Of a DNA stretch of 41,429 nt, positions 9,316-14,612 are shown in pieces. Source of the DNA: a virus; IMG/VR virus record IMGVR_UViG_3300028840_001713, positions 1 to 41,429 of that record; one strand, given 5' to 3'. The notes beneath the pieces were generated by a model. The model was not told the origin of the DNA, ran no database searches, and saw only the letters and a list, made by a program, of their open reading frames with translations. The position numbers and the translations under genes were made by a program. The stretch's first letter is position 1; each line of letters begins with the position of its first letter.

Positions 9316-9742
9316 ATATATTTAAAACAACCCAAAAATTATTGGATGTATCTTGTAACTCTAACCTAACCTTTTCACCTTGCTCAGAAGCAAACACATT
9401 ATAAATTACATGGACTATTTCATCAGCTACACCAATTAAACGGGCTTTCCATTTCATTTGGGATCTATTTAAATACACAAGATCATTAAAAGCTTTATAG
9501 TCAGTGCATAACCAGAAGTTAGAAAATTTGAAACCTTTTTCTTTAAGTTTGCCCTTTTCGTAAATATAATATATTTGCATCTTTTTATTAAGATCCCATA
9601 TAACAGGTATCATATTATTTAAACCTTCGTAAACGATATATTCACAAGTTATTTCTTTATTGAACTTTAATGAATAATTACCTATTTCCATACTACTTAT
9701 TGACATTGTAACAAGTAAAAACATTATACATAGTTTTTTCAT
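9296..9742 (-). CDS. Secreted or periplasmic protein of unknown function
   Basis: This 148-residue protein begins with a clear signal peptide (MKKLCIMFLLVTMSISS, cleavage near residue 17-18) and is otherwise a beta-rich domain with many aromatic residues. I do not recognise a family. It is the last gene of the leftward operon and converges on the spanin gene. A phage-encoded exported protein expressed with early leftward genes could act on the infected cell surface, for example in superinfection exclusion; this is a guess from location. AGGGG precedes the ATG. Confidence 0.65.
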   Translation of the reverse strand: MKKLCIMFLLVTMSISSMEIGNYSLKFNKEITCEYIVYEGLNNMIPVIWDLNKKMQIYYIYEKGKLKEKGFKFSNFWLCTDYKAFNDLVYLNRSQMKWKARLIGVADEIVHVIYNVFASEQGEKVRLELQDTSNNFWVVLNISKDQLF

Positions 9743-9743
9743 A

Positions 9744-10103
9744 TTAACCCCTATCTAATTTACTAAATAAACTTTGTAGCGCATTTAATTGAGCAAGTAC
9801 AGCCTGCATATTACATACAGCAGACTTGTAAAGAGATTCCGCTTCTTCCATTGCAAGTTTTTCTTTATGACAAATGCCGCGCGCGAGCTTTTCAATTATA
9901 GTTGTTTGAGGATTAACAACTGTTTCACCATCAAGTGTAAATTCTACACCGTTTTTAAGCTTAATTATTACTATAGATATAGCCCTCTCATAATCAGAAA
10001 TAGTGCGGGCTTTTTCTAAACCCCTATCTTTTATTGATGCTCTAATAGAATCAATTTCTTTAATTTTTTTTTGTATCTCATTCGATATTTGTATTATTTC
10101 CAT
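9744..10103 (-). CDS. Helical protein of unknown function
   Basis: The chosen start is ATG at 10103 (GGGAGG seven bases upstream on the minus strand), giving 119 residues; upstream TTG codons are less likely. The protein is mainly helical, with an N-terminal coiled coil (about 1-45), a short strand-rich segment around IVIIKLKNGVEFTL, and a C-terminal helix pair (about 70-118). Such coiled proteins are common beside phage recombination genes, and here the SSB-like and PD-(D/E)XK genes lie upstream in the same operon. No function can be named. Confidence 0.65.
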   Translation of the reverse strand: MEIIQISNEIQKKIKEIDSIRASIKDRGLEKARTISDYERAISIVIIKLKNGVEFTLDGETVVNPQTTIIEKLARGICHKEKLAMEEAESLYKSAVCNMQAVLAQLNALQSLFSKLDRG

Positions 10104-10254
10104 TAACAACCTCCCAGTTTAATAAAACACCGTCACACCCATTAGGCAAAGAATCAATTACATCCCTTGCCTCAAAATCATAATCTAATTCAATTTCATC
10201 GGGTGAATCATCTCCGAATAATGGATTATACATTGAACTGTATTCCATTATCAT
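10078..10254 (-). CDS. Small acidic protein
   Basis: This 58-residue gene is read leftward from ATG 10254 (GGAGAT upstream) to TGA at 10080-10078. The product is strongly acidic in its first half (SPDEIELDYDFEARDVID) and has a hydrophobic, Trp-containing C-terminal part. Its start overlaps the stop of the membrane-protein gene (ATGA) and its 3' end overlaps the next gene by 26 bases, typical of translational coupling. No family is recognised. Without it the stretch would be a gap in a tightly packed operon. Confidence 0.65.
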   Translation of the reverse strand: MIMEYSSMYNPLFGDDSPDEIELDYDFEARDVIDSLPNGCDGVLLNWEVVNGNNTNIE

Positions 10255-10637
10255 TTTTTATCTCCTTCCAAAAGATCATCTAATTTTTTATTTATGATCT
10301 TTAATGTTTTGTTTGATATTTCATCAATATTATCCTTGTTATTATTCACAAAGTTTTCTACTCTGTTTACTCCATACATCAATGCTAATGTTCTTGACGA
10401 TGGAATAAAAACAGTCATTATAGCAGGTATTAATAGAAATGATAATAATAAGGCAGGTTTTCTCAAAATCTTAATTTTTTTAATACCATCATCATCATTC
10501 CCAGATACACATATAATATGTCCAATATAAGAAATCAATAAAATACCACATCCACTGCCACCAAAAGCACCGCAAACACCTGCTATGCACGCTTTTATAC
10601 TATCAATAGACCCCATCCAATAAATTAACCACATCAT
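10251..10637 (-). CDS. Phage membrane protein with two to three transmembrane segments
   Basis: This 128-residue protein has hydrophobic segments at about 15-45 (Gly/Cys-rich, possibly two short passes) and about 60-80. The motif FIPSSRTLALMYG follows, and a charged cytoplasmic tail containing NKTLKIINKKLDDLLE completes the chain. A hydrophobic segment followed by 'PS(S/T)(K/R)T' and an amphipathic tail is, to my knowledge, recurrent in small unannotated phage proteins of early operons. The role is unknown. It is transcribed with the SSB-like and nuclease genes. Confidence 0.65.
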   Translation of the reverse strand: MMWLIYWMGSIDSIKACIAGVCGAFGGSGCGILLISYIGHIICVSGNDDDGIKKIKILRKPALLLSFLLIPAIMTVFIPSSRTLALMYGVNRVENFVNNNKDNIDEISNKTLKIINKKLDDLLEGDKK

Positions 10638-10657
10638 CGGTCACTCCTTCATGTTCT

Positions 10658-10999
10658 TCAAAATGGTATATTTTGATCATTCTGATAAGGGTCTGGAGTA
10701 GTGTTAACAGCTTGGAATGTGTCTTGCAACATCTGCTGTTGTTGACTTGGTGCTTGTTGTTGTGGTTGACTGGGGGCTTGTTGTTTGTTAATTATCCCCT
10801 GTTGTATAACAGTATCAATAAGAAACGATAAATCTTTTAGATCGGTTTTGTTTAAAAAAGTGGTATTTTGCCATTGACCTTGTTTATCCTTGTAGGACTT
10901 TTGATAAGAATATGAATAAATTGGTTTTCCGTTGTAATCTTTTTGCCATACAGACAAGGTGACTTGACCTTCCTTAAAATTTTTAATTGGTTTATTCAT
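10658..10999 (-). CDS. Single-stranded DNA-binding-like protein
   Basis: This 113-residue protein has an N-terminal beta-rich region (about 5-60) with aromatic residues spaced as in small OB-like DNA-binding domains. A Gln/Pro-rich flexible linker follows (about 75-92), and the C-terminus is NDQNIPF. A disordered linker ending in an acidic-type IPF tip is the hallmark of bacterial SSB, where the tip recruits replication and repair enzymes. The gene abuts the PD-(D/E)XK nuclease gene, consistent with phage recombination or repair. The OB fold itself is inferred; the tail is directly visible. Confidence 0.7.
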   Translation of the reverse strand: MNKPIKNFKEGQVTLSVWQKDYNGKPIYSYSYQKSYKDKQGQWQNTTFLNKTDLKDLSFLIDTVIQQGIINKQQAPSQPQQQAPSQQQQMLQDTFQAVNTTPDPYQNDQNIPF

Positions 11000-11733
11000 T
11001 AGTATAACTCCTTTGTTATTTGATTTTTAACTCTGCGTTTTGCAGAATAATAATAATATTTTACAAGACCTAGAAACGATTCATATTTCATTTCATGATC
11101 TTTAATGACCTTATACTTAAGATCAAAGAAATCTCTTGAAATCATAAGGACTGCACATTTAGAAATCTTAATGCCTTTGTAAAATAATTCCTTATTCCAT
11201 GAGGATTTACCATCAGAAAAGGTAACTTTAAACCCTCCTACCATAGATTCGCGGGCTGCTAAATATGCGCTAACTTGTAATTCTGCTTCTTTATAGATAT
11301 CATTAGATGTTTTAAGATCGCACAATACAATCTCTCCGTTAATATCTTCAAATATCATATCACAAGTGCCAGCGAAACCTTTACAGAAATGAAATATAGG
11401 TTGCTCGCTTTCTATCCATTTTTTTACATTGTTTTTCTCCCATACCAAAAATTGCATATACATTGGTATAGCAGCCTCGTTAAACTGCTTTCTTATAATT
11501 TCTATATCAAGTGAGTTTTCGTTTAATCTCGCATTGATATGTGCTTCTATGAGGGCGTGTAGCTCACTTCCTAAATCGGCGGTTTTAGTACGGTAATTTT
11601 TCCAGCCTAAACGATCGCCAACTTCAAATGATTTATCAACAGCCCATTGCATTAGTGAATCCCCTTTTGAAAGTTGCCCCAGTATAGTTGTAACACTAGG
11701 AAATGTTTCATCATCAAACTTGTAAACGTGCAT
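10999..11733 (-). CDS. PD-(D/E)XK nuclease, RecB/Cas4-like
   Basis: This 244-residue protein is probably an Mg-dependent exonuclease acting on phage DNA recombination or repair. Visible motifs: a helical N-terminal part with a conserved 'GSELHALIEAHI' helix (about 54-66), then an Asp in FAGTCDMIF, then DLKTS as the (D/E)XK core, then Q...Y in a following helix (LQVSAYLAA). This order is characteristic of the RecB/Cas4-type fold. No Fe-S cluster cysteines of true Cas4 are seen. It lies between the ribbon-helix-helix gene and the SSB-like gene. Confidence 0.85.
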   Translation of the reverse strand: MHVYKFDDETFPSVTTILGQLSKGDSLMQWAVDKSFEVGDRLGWKNYRTKTADLGSELHALIEAHINARLNENSLDIEIIRKQFNEAAIPMYMQFLVWEKNNVKKWIESEQPIFHFCKGFAGTCDMIFEDINGEIVLCDLKTSNDIYKEAELQVSAYLAARESMVGGFKVTFSDGKSSWNKELFYKGIKISKCAVLMISRDFFDLKYKVIKDHEMKYESFLGLVKYYYYSAKRRVKNQITKELY

Positions 11734-11906
11734 TATTTCTCCTTTATTAGCTCATTTAAGGCTTGTTTTTCTATAGCGTCGTGGTATTCTTTATCACGTT
11801 GTATCATTTCAGATACAATTAAGGATAAAAACTTCTTTTCGATCTTACTTCTTTCTTTAAGATACAACATAAGATCGGTTGATATTTCAACATTTAAATG
11901 CTTCAT
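11733..11906 (-). CDS. Ribbon-helix-helix DNA-binding protein, probable operon regulator
   Basis: The chosen start is ATG at 11906, because GGAGG in 'atggaggttaac' sits correctly before it; the ATG at 11918 would contain that RBS. The 57-residue product shows a short strand (LNVEIST) then two helices (DLMLYLKERSKIEK and FLSLIVSEMIQRDK), the Arc/CopG fold. It is the first gene after the leftward promoter, beside an inverted repeat that overlaps both divergent promoters, so it may repress one or both (inference). Confidence 0.7.
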   Translation of the reverse strand: MKHLNVEISTDLMLYLKERSKIEKKFLSLIVSEMIQRDKEYHDAIEKQALNELIKEK

Positions 11907-11924
11907 GTTAACCTCCATGATCTA

Positions 11925-11953
11925 TTTATACTACATGCTTAAAAAATAGTCAA
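11925..11953 (-). promoter_or_regulatory. Leftward early promoter
   Basis: Read on the minus strand: TTGACT (-35), 17-bp spacer, TATAAA (-10). The predicted transcript begins just before the RHH gene and would cover the leftward operon. The -10 is preceded by ATGTAG, making the same ATGTAGTATA sequence as at the rightward promoter. Confidence 0.75.
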
Positions 11954-12024
11954 GTATTATTTAATAAAAAAAAATAATAAAAAAGTTTAAAAAAAGTGTT
12001 GACATATTTTTAAAATGTAGTATA
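11927..12024. promoter_or_regulatory. Inverted repeat spanning both divergent promoters, operator candidate
   Basis: TATACTACAT (11927-11936) and ATGTAGTATA (12015-12024) are perfect 10-bp inverted copies, 78 bp apart centre-inward. Each overlaps the -10 of one divergent promoter. Between them lies a strongly A/T-rich tract (11941-11998). This is the expected layout for a shared operator of a dimeric regulator such as the nearby RHH protein. Confidence 0.55.
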
Positions 12025-12026
12025 CT
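11999..12026 (+). promoter_or_regulatory. Rightward early promoter
   Basis: TTGACA (-35), 16-bp spacer, TATACT (-10). It lies about 30 bases upstream of the first small gene (ATG 12057, GAGGAG upstream). This is a near-consensus sigma70-type promoter at the head of the rightward early region. Its -10 lies within the sequence ATGTAGTATA shared with the divergent promoter. Confidence 0.8.
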
Positions 12027-12056
12027 TATATTATAACAAACATTGAGGAGTTAAGG

Positions 12057-12197
12057 ATGACAAGAATTAAATGGTATCAAAAACAATGGGGTGGCAACGT
12101 GATGACATTTATCACATCATGTGAGGAAAACAAGATTGATGAAATGTTTGAGTATTTTAAAGAAACAGAAGCTGTTTTTAAATATGAGCTGGTTTAA
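12057..12197 (+). CDS. Small early protein, 46 residues
   Basis: It runs from ATG 12057 (GAGGAG, 8 bases upstream) to TAA at 12195-12197. The product is a mixed strand-helix miniprotein with basic N-terminus and an acidic helix (EENKIDEMFEYFKETEA). It is the first gene from the strong rightward promoter. A terminator-like hairpin overlaps its stop codon. No family is recognised. The size, RBS and promoter-proximal place suggest an early host-interaction or regulatory protein (inference). Confidence 0.7.
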   Translation: MTRIKWYQKQWGGNVMTFITSCEENKIDEMFEYFKETEAVFKYELV

Positions 12198-12208
12198 TAC
12201 CAGCTTTT
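12187..12208 (+). terminator. Terminator-like hairpin overlapping the stop codon
   Basis: AGCTGGT (12187-12193) pairs with ACCAGCT (12199-12205), loop TTAAT, followed by TTTTAT. The T tract is short, so it may be a partial terminator or attenuator that lets some transcripts reach the structured leader downstream. Confidence 0.5.
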
Positions 12209-12223
12209 ATATAAAGAGCTTAA

Positions 12224-12390
12224 ATCACTTGTTAAGTGATACTCCAAAATAAATGTTAGTTCCCTAACCTCTCACGGGGTTGGGGTGCTAATACCTTTGA
12301 GCGGGTAACACTATCCATCTGTTAGGTGGATGCAAACTTTTACATCGGGGTTAGTATTTTCCGTTTTGATGCTAACCCTATTTTATTGGA
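12224..12390 (+). ncRNA. Structured leader RNA upstream of small membrane-protein gene
   Basis: About 170 bases of non-coding sequence contain four successive stems. They are ATCACTT/AAGTGAT (12224-12240); a 10-bp CCCTAACCTC/GGGGTTGGGG with loop TCAC (12262-12285); ATCCATC/GGTGGAT (12313-12331); and a terminator-like GGGTTAGTA/TGCTAACCC stem (12348-12378) followed by TATTTTATT. Overlapping alternatives exist: GTTAG/CTAAC at 12255-12268, GATG/CATC near 12329-12345. Mutually exclusive pairings and a final hairpin just before the RBS of the gene at 12398 suggest a cis-regulatory element. It matches no riboswitch class I recognise. Confidence 0.55.
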
Positions 12391-12397
12391 GAAAAAA

Positions 12398-12613
12398 ATG
12401 GTAGAACATTACAAAAGAAGAAAAGAACCAATTGAGAAATTTATGAGGATTATTATTGCAAGTATATTTTTACTTATGGTGGCATTATTTAGTATCAGCG
12501 TTTATTATTGGTGGAAATATGAAAAGGCAATGGAAAAAGTTATATGGCTAGAATCAACTTATAACACAAAGGAGGTATTAGATGTTAATGAGTGTAAAAT
12601 TCGGAATAAATGA
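12398..12613 (+). CDS. Small single-pass membrane protein
   Basis: It starts at ATG 12398 after TTGGAG; upstream in-frame ATGs lie within the hairpins of the leader and are unlikely. The 71-residue product has a basic N-terminus (HYKRRKEP), one transmembrane segment at about 18-43, and a short periplasmic or cytoplasmic tail. Its expression is likely controlled by the structured leader. The last 32 bases overlap the next gene. Family unknown. Confidence 0.65.
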   Translation: MVEHYKRRKEPIEKFMRIIIASIFLLMVALFSISVYYWWKYEKAMEKVIWLESTYNTKEVLDVNECKIRNK

Positions 12614-12725
12614 ACTAAAAGCTATGAGGGATTTTATTAAAATCCTAAATAACAACAATATGAAATATAACTGGTATACAAAAATAATTAATGGAATAGC
12701 ATATAAAATAGTGGAGGCAGAATGA
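12582..12725 (+). CDS. Small basic protein, 47 residues
   Basis: It runs from ATG 12582 (GGAGG at 12571-12575) to TGA at 12723-12725, overlapping the next ATG (ATGA). It encodes a short protein with an N-terminal helix (NELKAMRDFIKIL) and a second basic, aromatic segment. Unrecognised; the good RBS and coupling on both sides support it as a gene. Confidence 0.6.
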   Translation: MLMSVKFGINELKAMRDFIKILNNNNMKYNWYTKIINGIAYKIVEAE

Positions 12726-13090
12726 CAAAAATATGTATAGAATGCGGAAAGCCATTTGAAGCCACTAGACAAAGACAAAAATACCATAAAGAATGTGCTT
12801 ATGAGGTTAAAAAAAGGCAAGTAAAAAAATATCAGGCACGTTTACGCATTAAATTAAATAAATCGCCTGCTGCTGCTAATTATTCATTTTCAGATACCTA
12901 TAAACTAATGGAAAAATTAGATGCTGAAATGCTAAAAATAAAAAACGAATTTTTTCAGGCAAAAGATTTAATTACAGGGAATAAATTTAGAAAAGGTAAG
13001 GTTACTGAAGATGAAAGGGAATTTAATAGATTTAATACACCAATGATTCTAGGCTATAATTATGATCAAGTTTCATGGGGGAGAAAATGA
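12722..13090 (+). CDS. Zinc-finger protein, possible DNA/RNA binding
   Basis: This 122-residue protein begins with a compact zinc-binding motif (CIECGKPFEA, then KYHKECAYEVKK), i.e. CxxC followed by H and C about 20 residues later. A Lys/Arg-rich helix comes next (RQVKKYQARLRIK). The C-terminal 70 residues are helical and charged. The N-terminal motif resembles the zinc ribbon of many phage early proteins. It is coupled to both neighbours by 4-base overlaps. Likely nucleic-acid binding; specific role unknown. Confidence 0.65.
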   Translation: MTKICIECGKPFEATRQRQKYHKECAYEVKKRQVKKYQARLRIKLNKSPAAANYSFSDTYKLMEKLDAEMLKIKNEFFQAKDLITGNKFRKGKVTEDEREFNRFNTPMILGYNYDQVSWGRK

Positions 13091-13434
13091 TAAAATATGC
13101 AGAGTGCGAAGATATTCTTAAGCGTATTTCCGATAGTAAAGGGGACCGCGATTTTTGGTTAAATATGCTTATTAACGAGGGCAAGGTAGAACCAAAAAAG
13201 ATGACAGCATTGGAAAAGGCGAGGGAATATTATAATAAAATATATAAAGAAACTAATGGACCTTTAAAAATGACAACAAAATTAAAAGAACTTTACGAAA
13301 AAGCCATAACCGAAGCCAAGCAGATTGAACCAGATGTTATTGAATGGCTAAAAAGTTTTGACGAATACTCATGGTCATGGAATAGAGAATATGCGCAAAA
13401 ACTACTAAAATATTTTGGGGAGGTGATAGAATGA
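13087..13434 (+). CDS. Early hypothetical protein, helical
   Basis: The chosen start is ATG 13087 (GGGGAGAAA upstream, ATGA overlap with the previous stop), giving 115 residues. It is predicted mostly helical, with Lys/Glu-rich segments and an aromatic C-terminal region (FDEYSWSWNREYAQKLL). No catalytic motif is visible. It is part of a chain of overlapping small early genes. Confidence 0.65.
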   Translation: MIKYAECEDILKRISDSKGDRDFWLNMLINEGKVEPKKMTALEKAREYYNKIYKETNGPLKMTTKLKELYEKAITEAKQIEPDVIEWLKSFDEYSWSWNREYAQKLLKYFGEVIE

Positions 13435-13559
13435 TTGACTGGAGCTTAAAAAAAGACATGGCAGAGGCTAGGGGCTGGATAACAGATCAAAATATTTGTG
13501 ATGAGTGCGAAATAGAATATTGTGATGATTGTTATTTACATGAGACATACGATGACTAA
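13431..13559 (+). CDS. Small Cys-rich protein with paired CxxC
   Basis: It runs from ATG 13431 (GGAGG 7 bases upstream, overlapping the previous stop) to TAA at 13557-13559, 42 residues. The sequence CDECEIEYCDDC gives two CxxC pairs five residues apart, consistent with a small zinc knuckle or rubredoxin-like site. It is acidic overall. One of five genes in this block carrying Cys pairs; function unknown. Confidence 0.6.
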   Translation: MIDWSLKKDMAEARGWITDQNICDECEIEYCDDCYLHETYDD

Positions 13560-13671
13560 CGACCAAAAAATTGAAAAAATCTGGCAAGAAATAAAGGACT
13601 TTGAGAAGCGTATAAAAGAATGGCTCAAAAACCCTTTACCACCGCCACCATATAGGAGGAAAAAGAAATGA
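13552..13671 (+). CDS. Small helical protein with polyproline tail
   Basis: It runs from ATG 13552 to TGA 13669-13671, 39 residues: one charged helix (about 3-27) followed by PLPPPPYRRKKK. It overlaps both flanking genes, and the GGAGG before the next gene lies in its last codons. The RBS is weak (GAGACATACG), so translation would depend on coupling. The proline-basic tail looks like an interaction motif. Tentative gene. Confidence 0.5.
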   Translation: MTNDQKIEKIWQEIKDFEKRIKEWLKNPLPPPPYRRKKK

Positions 13672-13880
13672 AAAAATCCGAATGTGTATGGAGTTTTACA
13701 AAATTACTGTGTGAGGTTGTAACTGATTGTGGAATTTATTTAGATAAAGTACTAAATTATGATGGTGAAATTTATGGGTTAAAAGAAGAGGGAGGGCACG
13801 TTTTCTATTATGATGATTATTTATGTAATATTAAATTTCCCAGATATTGCCCATACTGCAATAAAAAAATAAGGATTTAA
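13668..13880 (+). CDS. Small Cys-containing protein (CPYC tail)
   Basis: This 70-residue protein is beta-rich and acidic, ending in YCPYCNKKIRI, a half zinc ribbon; C6, C15 and C21 could supply the other ligands. GGAGG precedes the ATG. It ends just before the structured RNA at 13.9 kb. The 'CPYC-N-K' ending recurs in other small genes of this block (14067, 14421), suggesting a related family of zinc miniproteins. Role unknown. Confidence 0.65.
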   Translation: MKKSECVWSFTKLLCEVVTDCGIYLDKVLNYDGEIYGLKEEGGHVFYYDDYLCNIKFPRYCPYCNKKIRI

Positions 13881-13884
13881 AAGG

Positions 13885-14052
13885 GAATAAATTGTATTTT
13901 ATTTTTTCCCAATGTGGGTTTTTGAAAAAATAATAAAAAACATTACCCGGAACGCCTCTCAACGAAGCGCACCAGCTGACTTGAATGTTTACAAGTATCA
14001 CTCTAAAGACGTTTAGAGAATGGGTATTGCCTGTATAGCCAGGCACTTTTAA
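13885..14052 (+). ncRNA. Structured RNA, multi-stem leader
   Basis: This non-coding stretch between two small genes begins with an AT-rich hairpin (TTATTTTTTC/GAAAAAATAA around 13900-13933, with inner CCCA/TGGG). A multibranch structure follows, closed by TACCC (13944-13948) with GGGTA (14022-14026). Its arms are CGC/GCG (13953-13969), ACTTG/CAAGT (13979-13996) and CTCTAAA-GACG-TTTAGAG (14001-14018). A last hairpin TGCCTG/CAGGCA (14028-14045) precedes CTTTT and the RBS of the gene at 14067. It is not a tRNA: no T-arm or 7-bp acceptor stem. Known classes not recognised. Confidence 0.55.
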
Positions 14053-14066
14053 AAAAGGAGGACGAA

Positions 14067-14279
14067 ATGATATATACAACAATACAAATAGATAACGAAG
14101 TTATTCAATGTAAAAATTGTGAAATGATGTTTACTGTCAATTACATCAAAAAGGATGAGCGAGGTGAGTATTATATATTTTCAAATCAAGGAATTGGAAA
14201 TTACACAAACACATATTGTTTTTATTGCGGAAAAAAACTAATTAAAGGGAGTAAAACAGAATTTCAAGATGGAAAGTAA
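14067..14279 (+). CDS. Small zinc-ribbon protein
   Basis: This 70-residue protein has two zinc half-sites, CKNC at about 17-20 and CFYCGKK at about 52-58, separated by a beta-rich stretch. This is the classic treble-clef/zinc-ribbon spacing. AAGGAGG precedes the ATG. It is preceded by the structured RNA and followed directly by a promoter whose -35 begins in the stop codon. A nucleic-acid or protein adaptor role is plausible but unproven. Confidence 0.7.
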   Translation: MIYTTIQIDNEVIQCKNCEMMFTVNYIKKDERGEYYIFSNQGIGNYTNTYCFYCGKKLIKGSKTEFQDGK

Positions 14280-14308
14280 TTGATATATTTTTATGAATAT
14301 GGTATATT
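14280..14308 (+). promoter_or_regulatory. Promoter of the 14.3-kb structured RNA
   Basis: TTGATA (-35, 14280-14285), exactly 17 bp, TATATT (-10, 14303-14308). Transcription would begin near 14315, precisely at the base of the first RNA hairpin. Confidence 0.75.
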
Positions 14309-14310
14309 AA

Positions 14311-14409
14311 GAAAGTTATTAAGTCAGCAATAACAAAACATTATGAGCCTTTATTCGGTAGTCCTGCTGACCCTCTTTTGAGGTGGATTACCGAGTAAGG
14401 GCTTTTTTT
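14311..14409 (+). ncRNA. Small structured RNA with predicted kissing loop and intrinsic terminator
   Basis: Hairpin 1: GTTATT (14315-14320)/AATAAC (14329-14334) with loop AAGTCAGC. Hairpin 2 is long: an uninterrupted 18-bp stem (14347-14364 with 14385-14402, three G-U pairs), an internal bulge TGCTGAC, an apical stem CCTC/GAGG with TTTT loop, and then seven Ts (14403-14409), i.e. an intrinsic terminator. Loop 1 GTCAGC (14323-14328) is perfectly complementary to GCTGAC (14366-14371) in the bulge, predicting a six-pair kissing or pseudoknot contact. With its own promoter, it is either a ~90-nt independent RNA or an attenuator for the replication operon. No known class recognised. Confidence 0.75.
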
Positions 14410-14420
14410 ATGGAGGAAAT

Positions 14421-14612
14421 ATGAAGAAGTGTAACAAAGATCCATCTCATGAATGGATGGCAGATATACCATTTTGCCCTTATTGCAATATGAGTAATAT
14501 CGCTAGAGTACATGGTGCAGAGCAAGCCAATAAAATAGAAAGGCTTGAAAATAAAATTAAGGAGATAAAAAATGAAAGTATTAGTAAAAGACTTAAAACC
14601 AAATCCATATAG
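14421..14612 (+). CDS. Small zinc-binding protein with coiled tail
   Basis: This 63-residue protein has possible zinc ligands C4, H10, C19 and C22 (the latter two in FCPYCNM), followed by a helical, Lys/Glu-rich tail. GGAGG lies 6 bases before the ATG. It overlaps the ParB-like gene by 41 bases. It is the first gene after the terminator at 14.4 kb, so its expression and that of the replication genes would depend on readthrough of that terminator. Confidence 0.6.
   Translation: MKKCNKDPSHEWMADIPFCPYCNMSNIARVHGAEQANKIERLENKIKEIKNESISKRLKTKSI

Noticed and set aside
13885-14052. tRNA or tmRNA-like gene in the 13.9-kb RNA
   Set aside because: There is no 7-bp acceptor stem, TTCRA T-loop or anticodon arm in the right spacing; the fold is a different multibranch.
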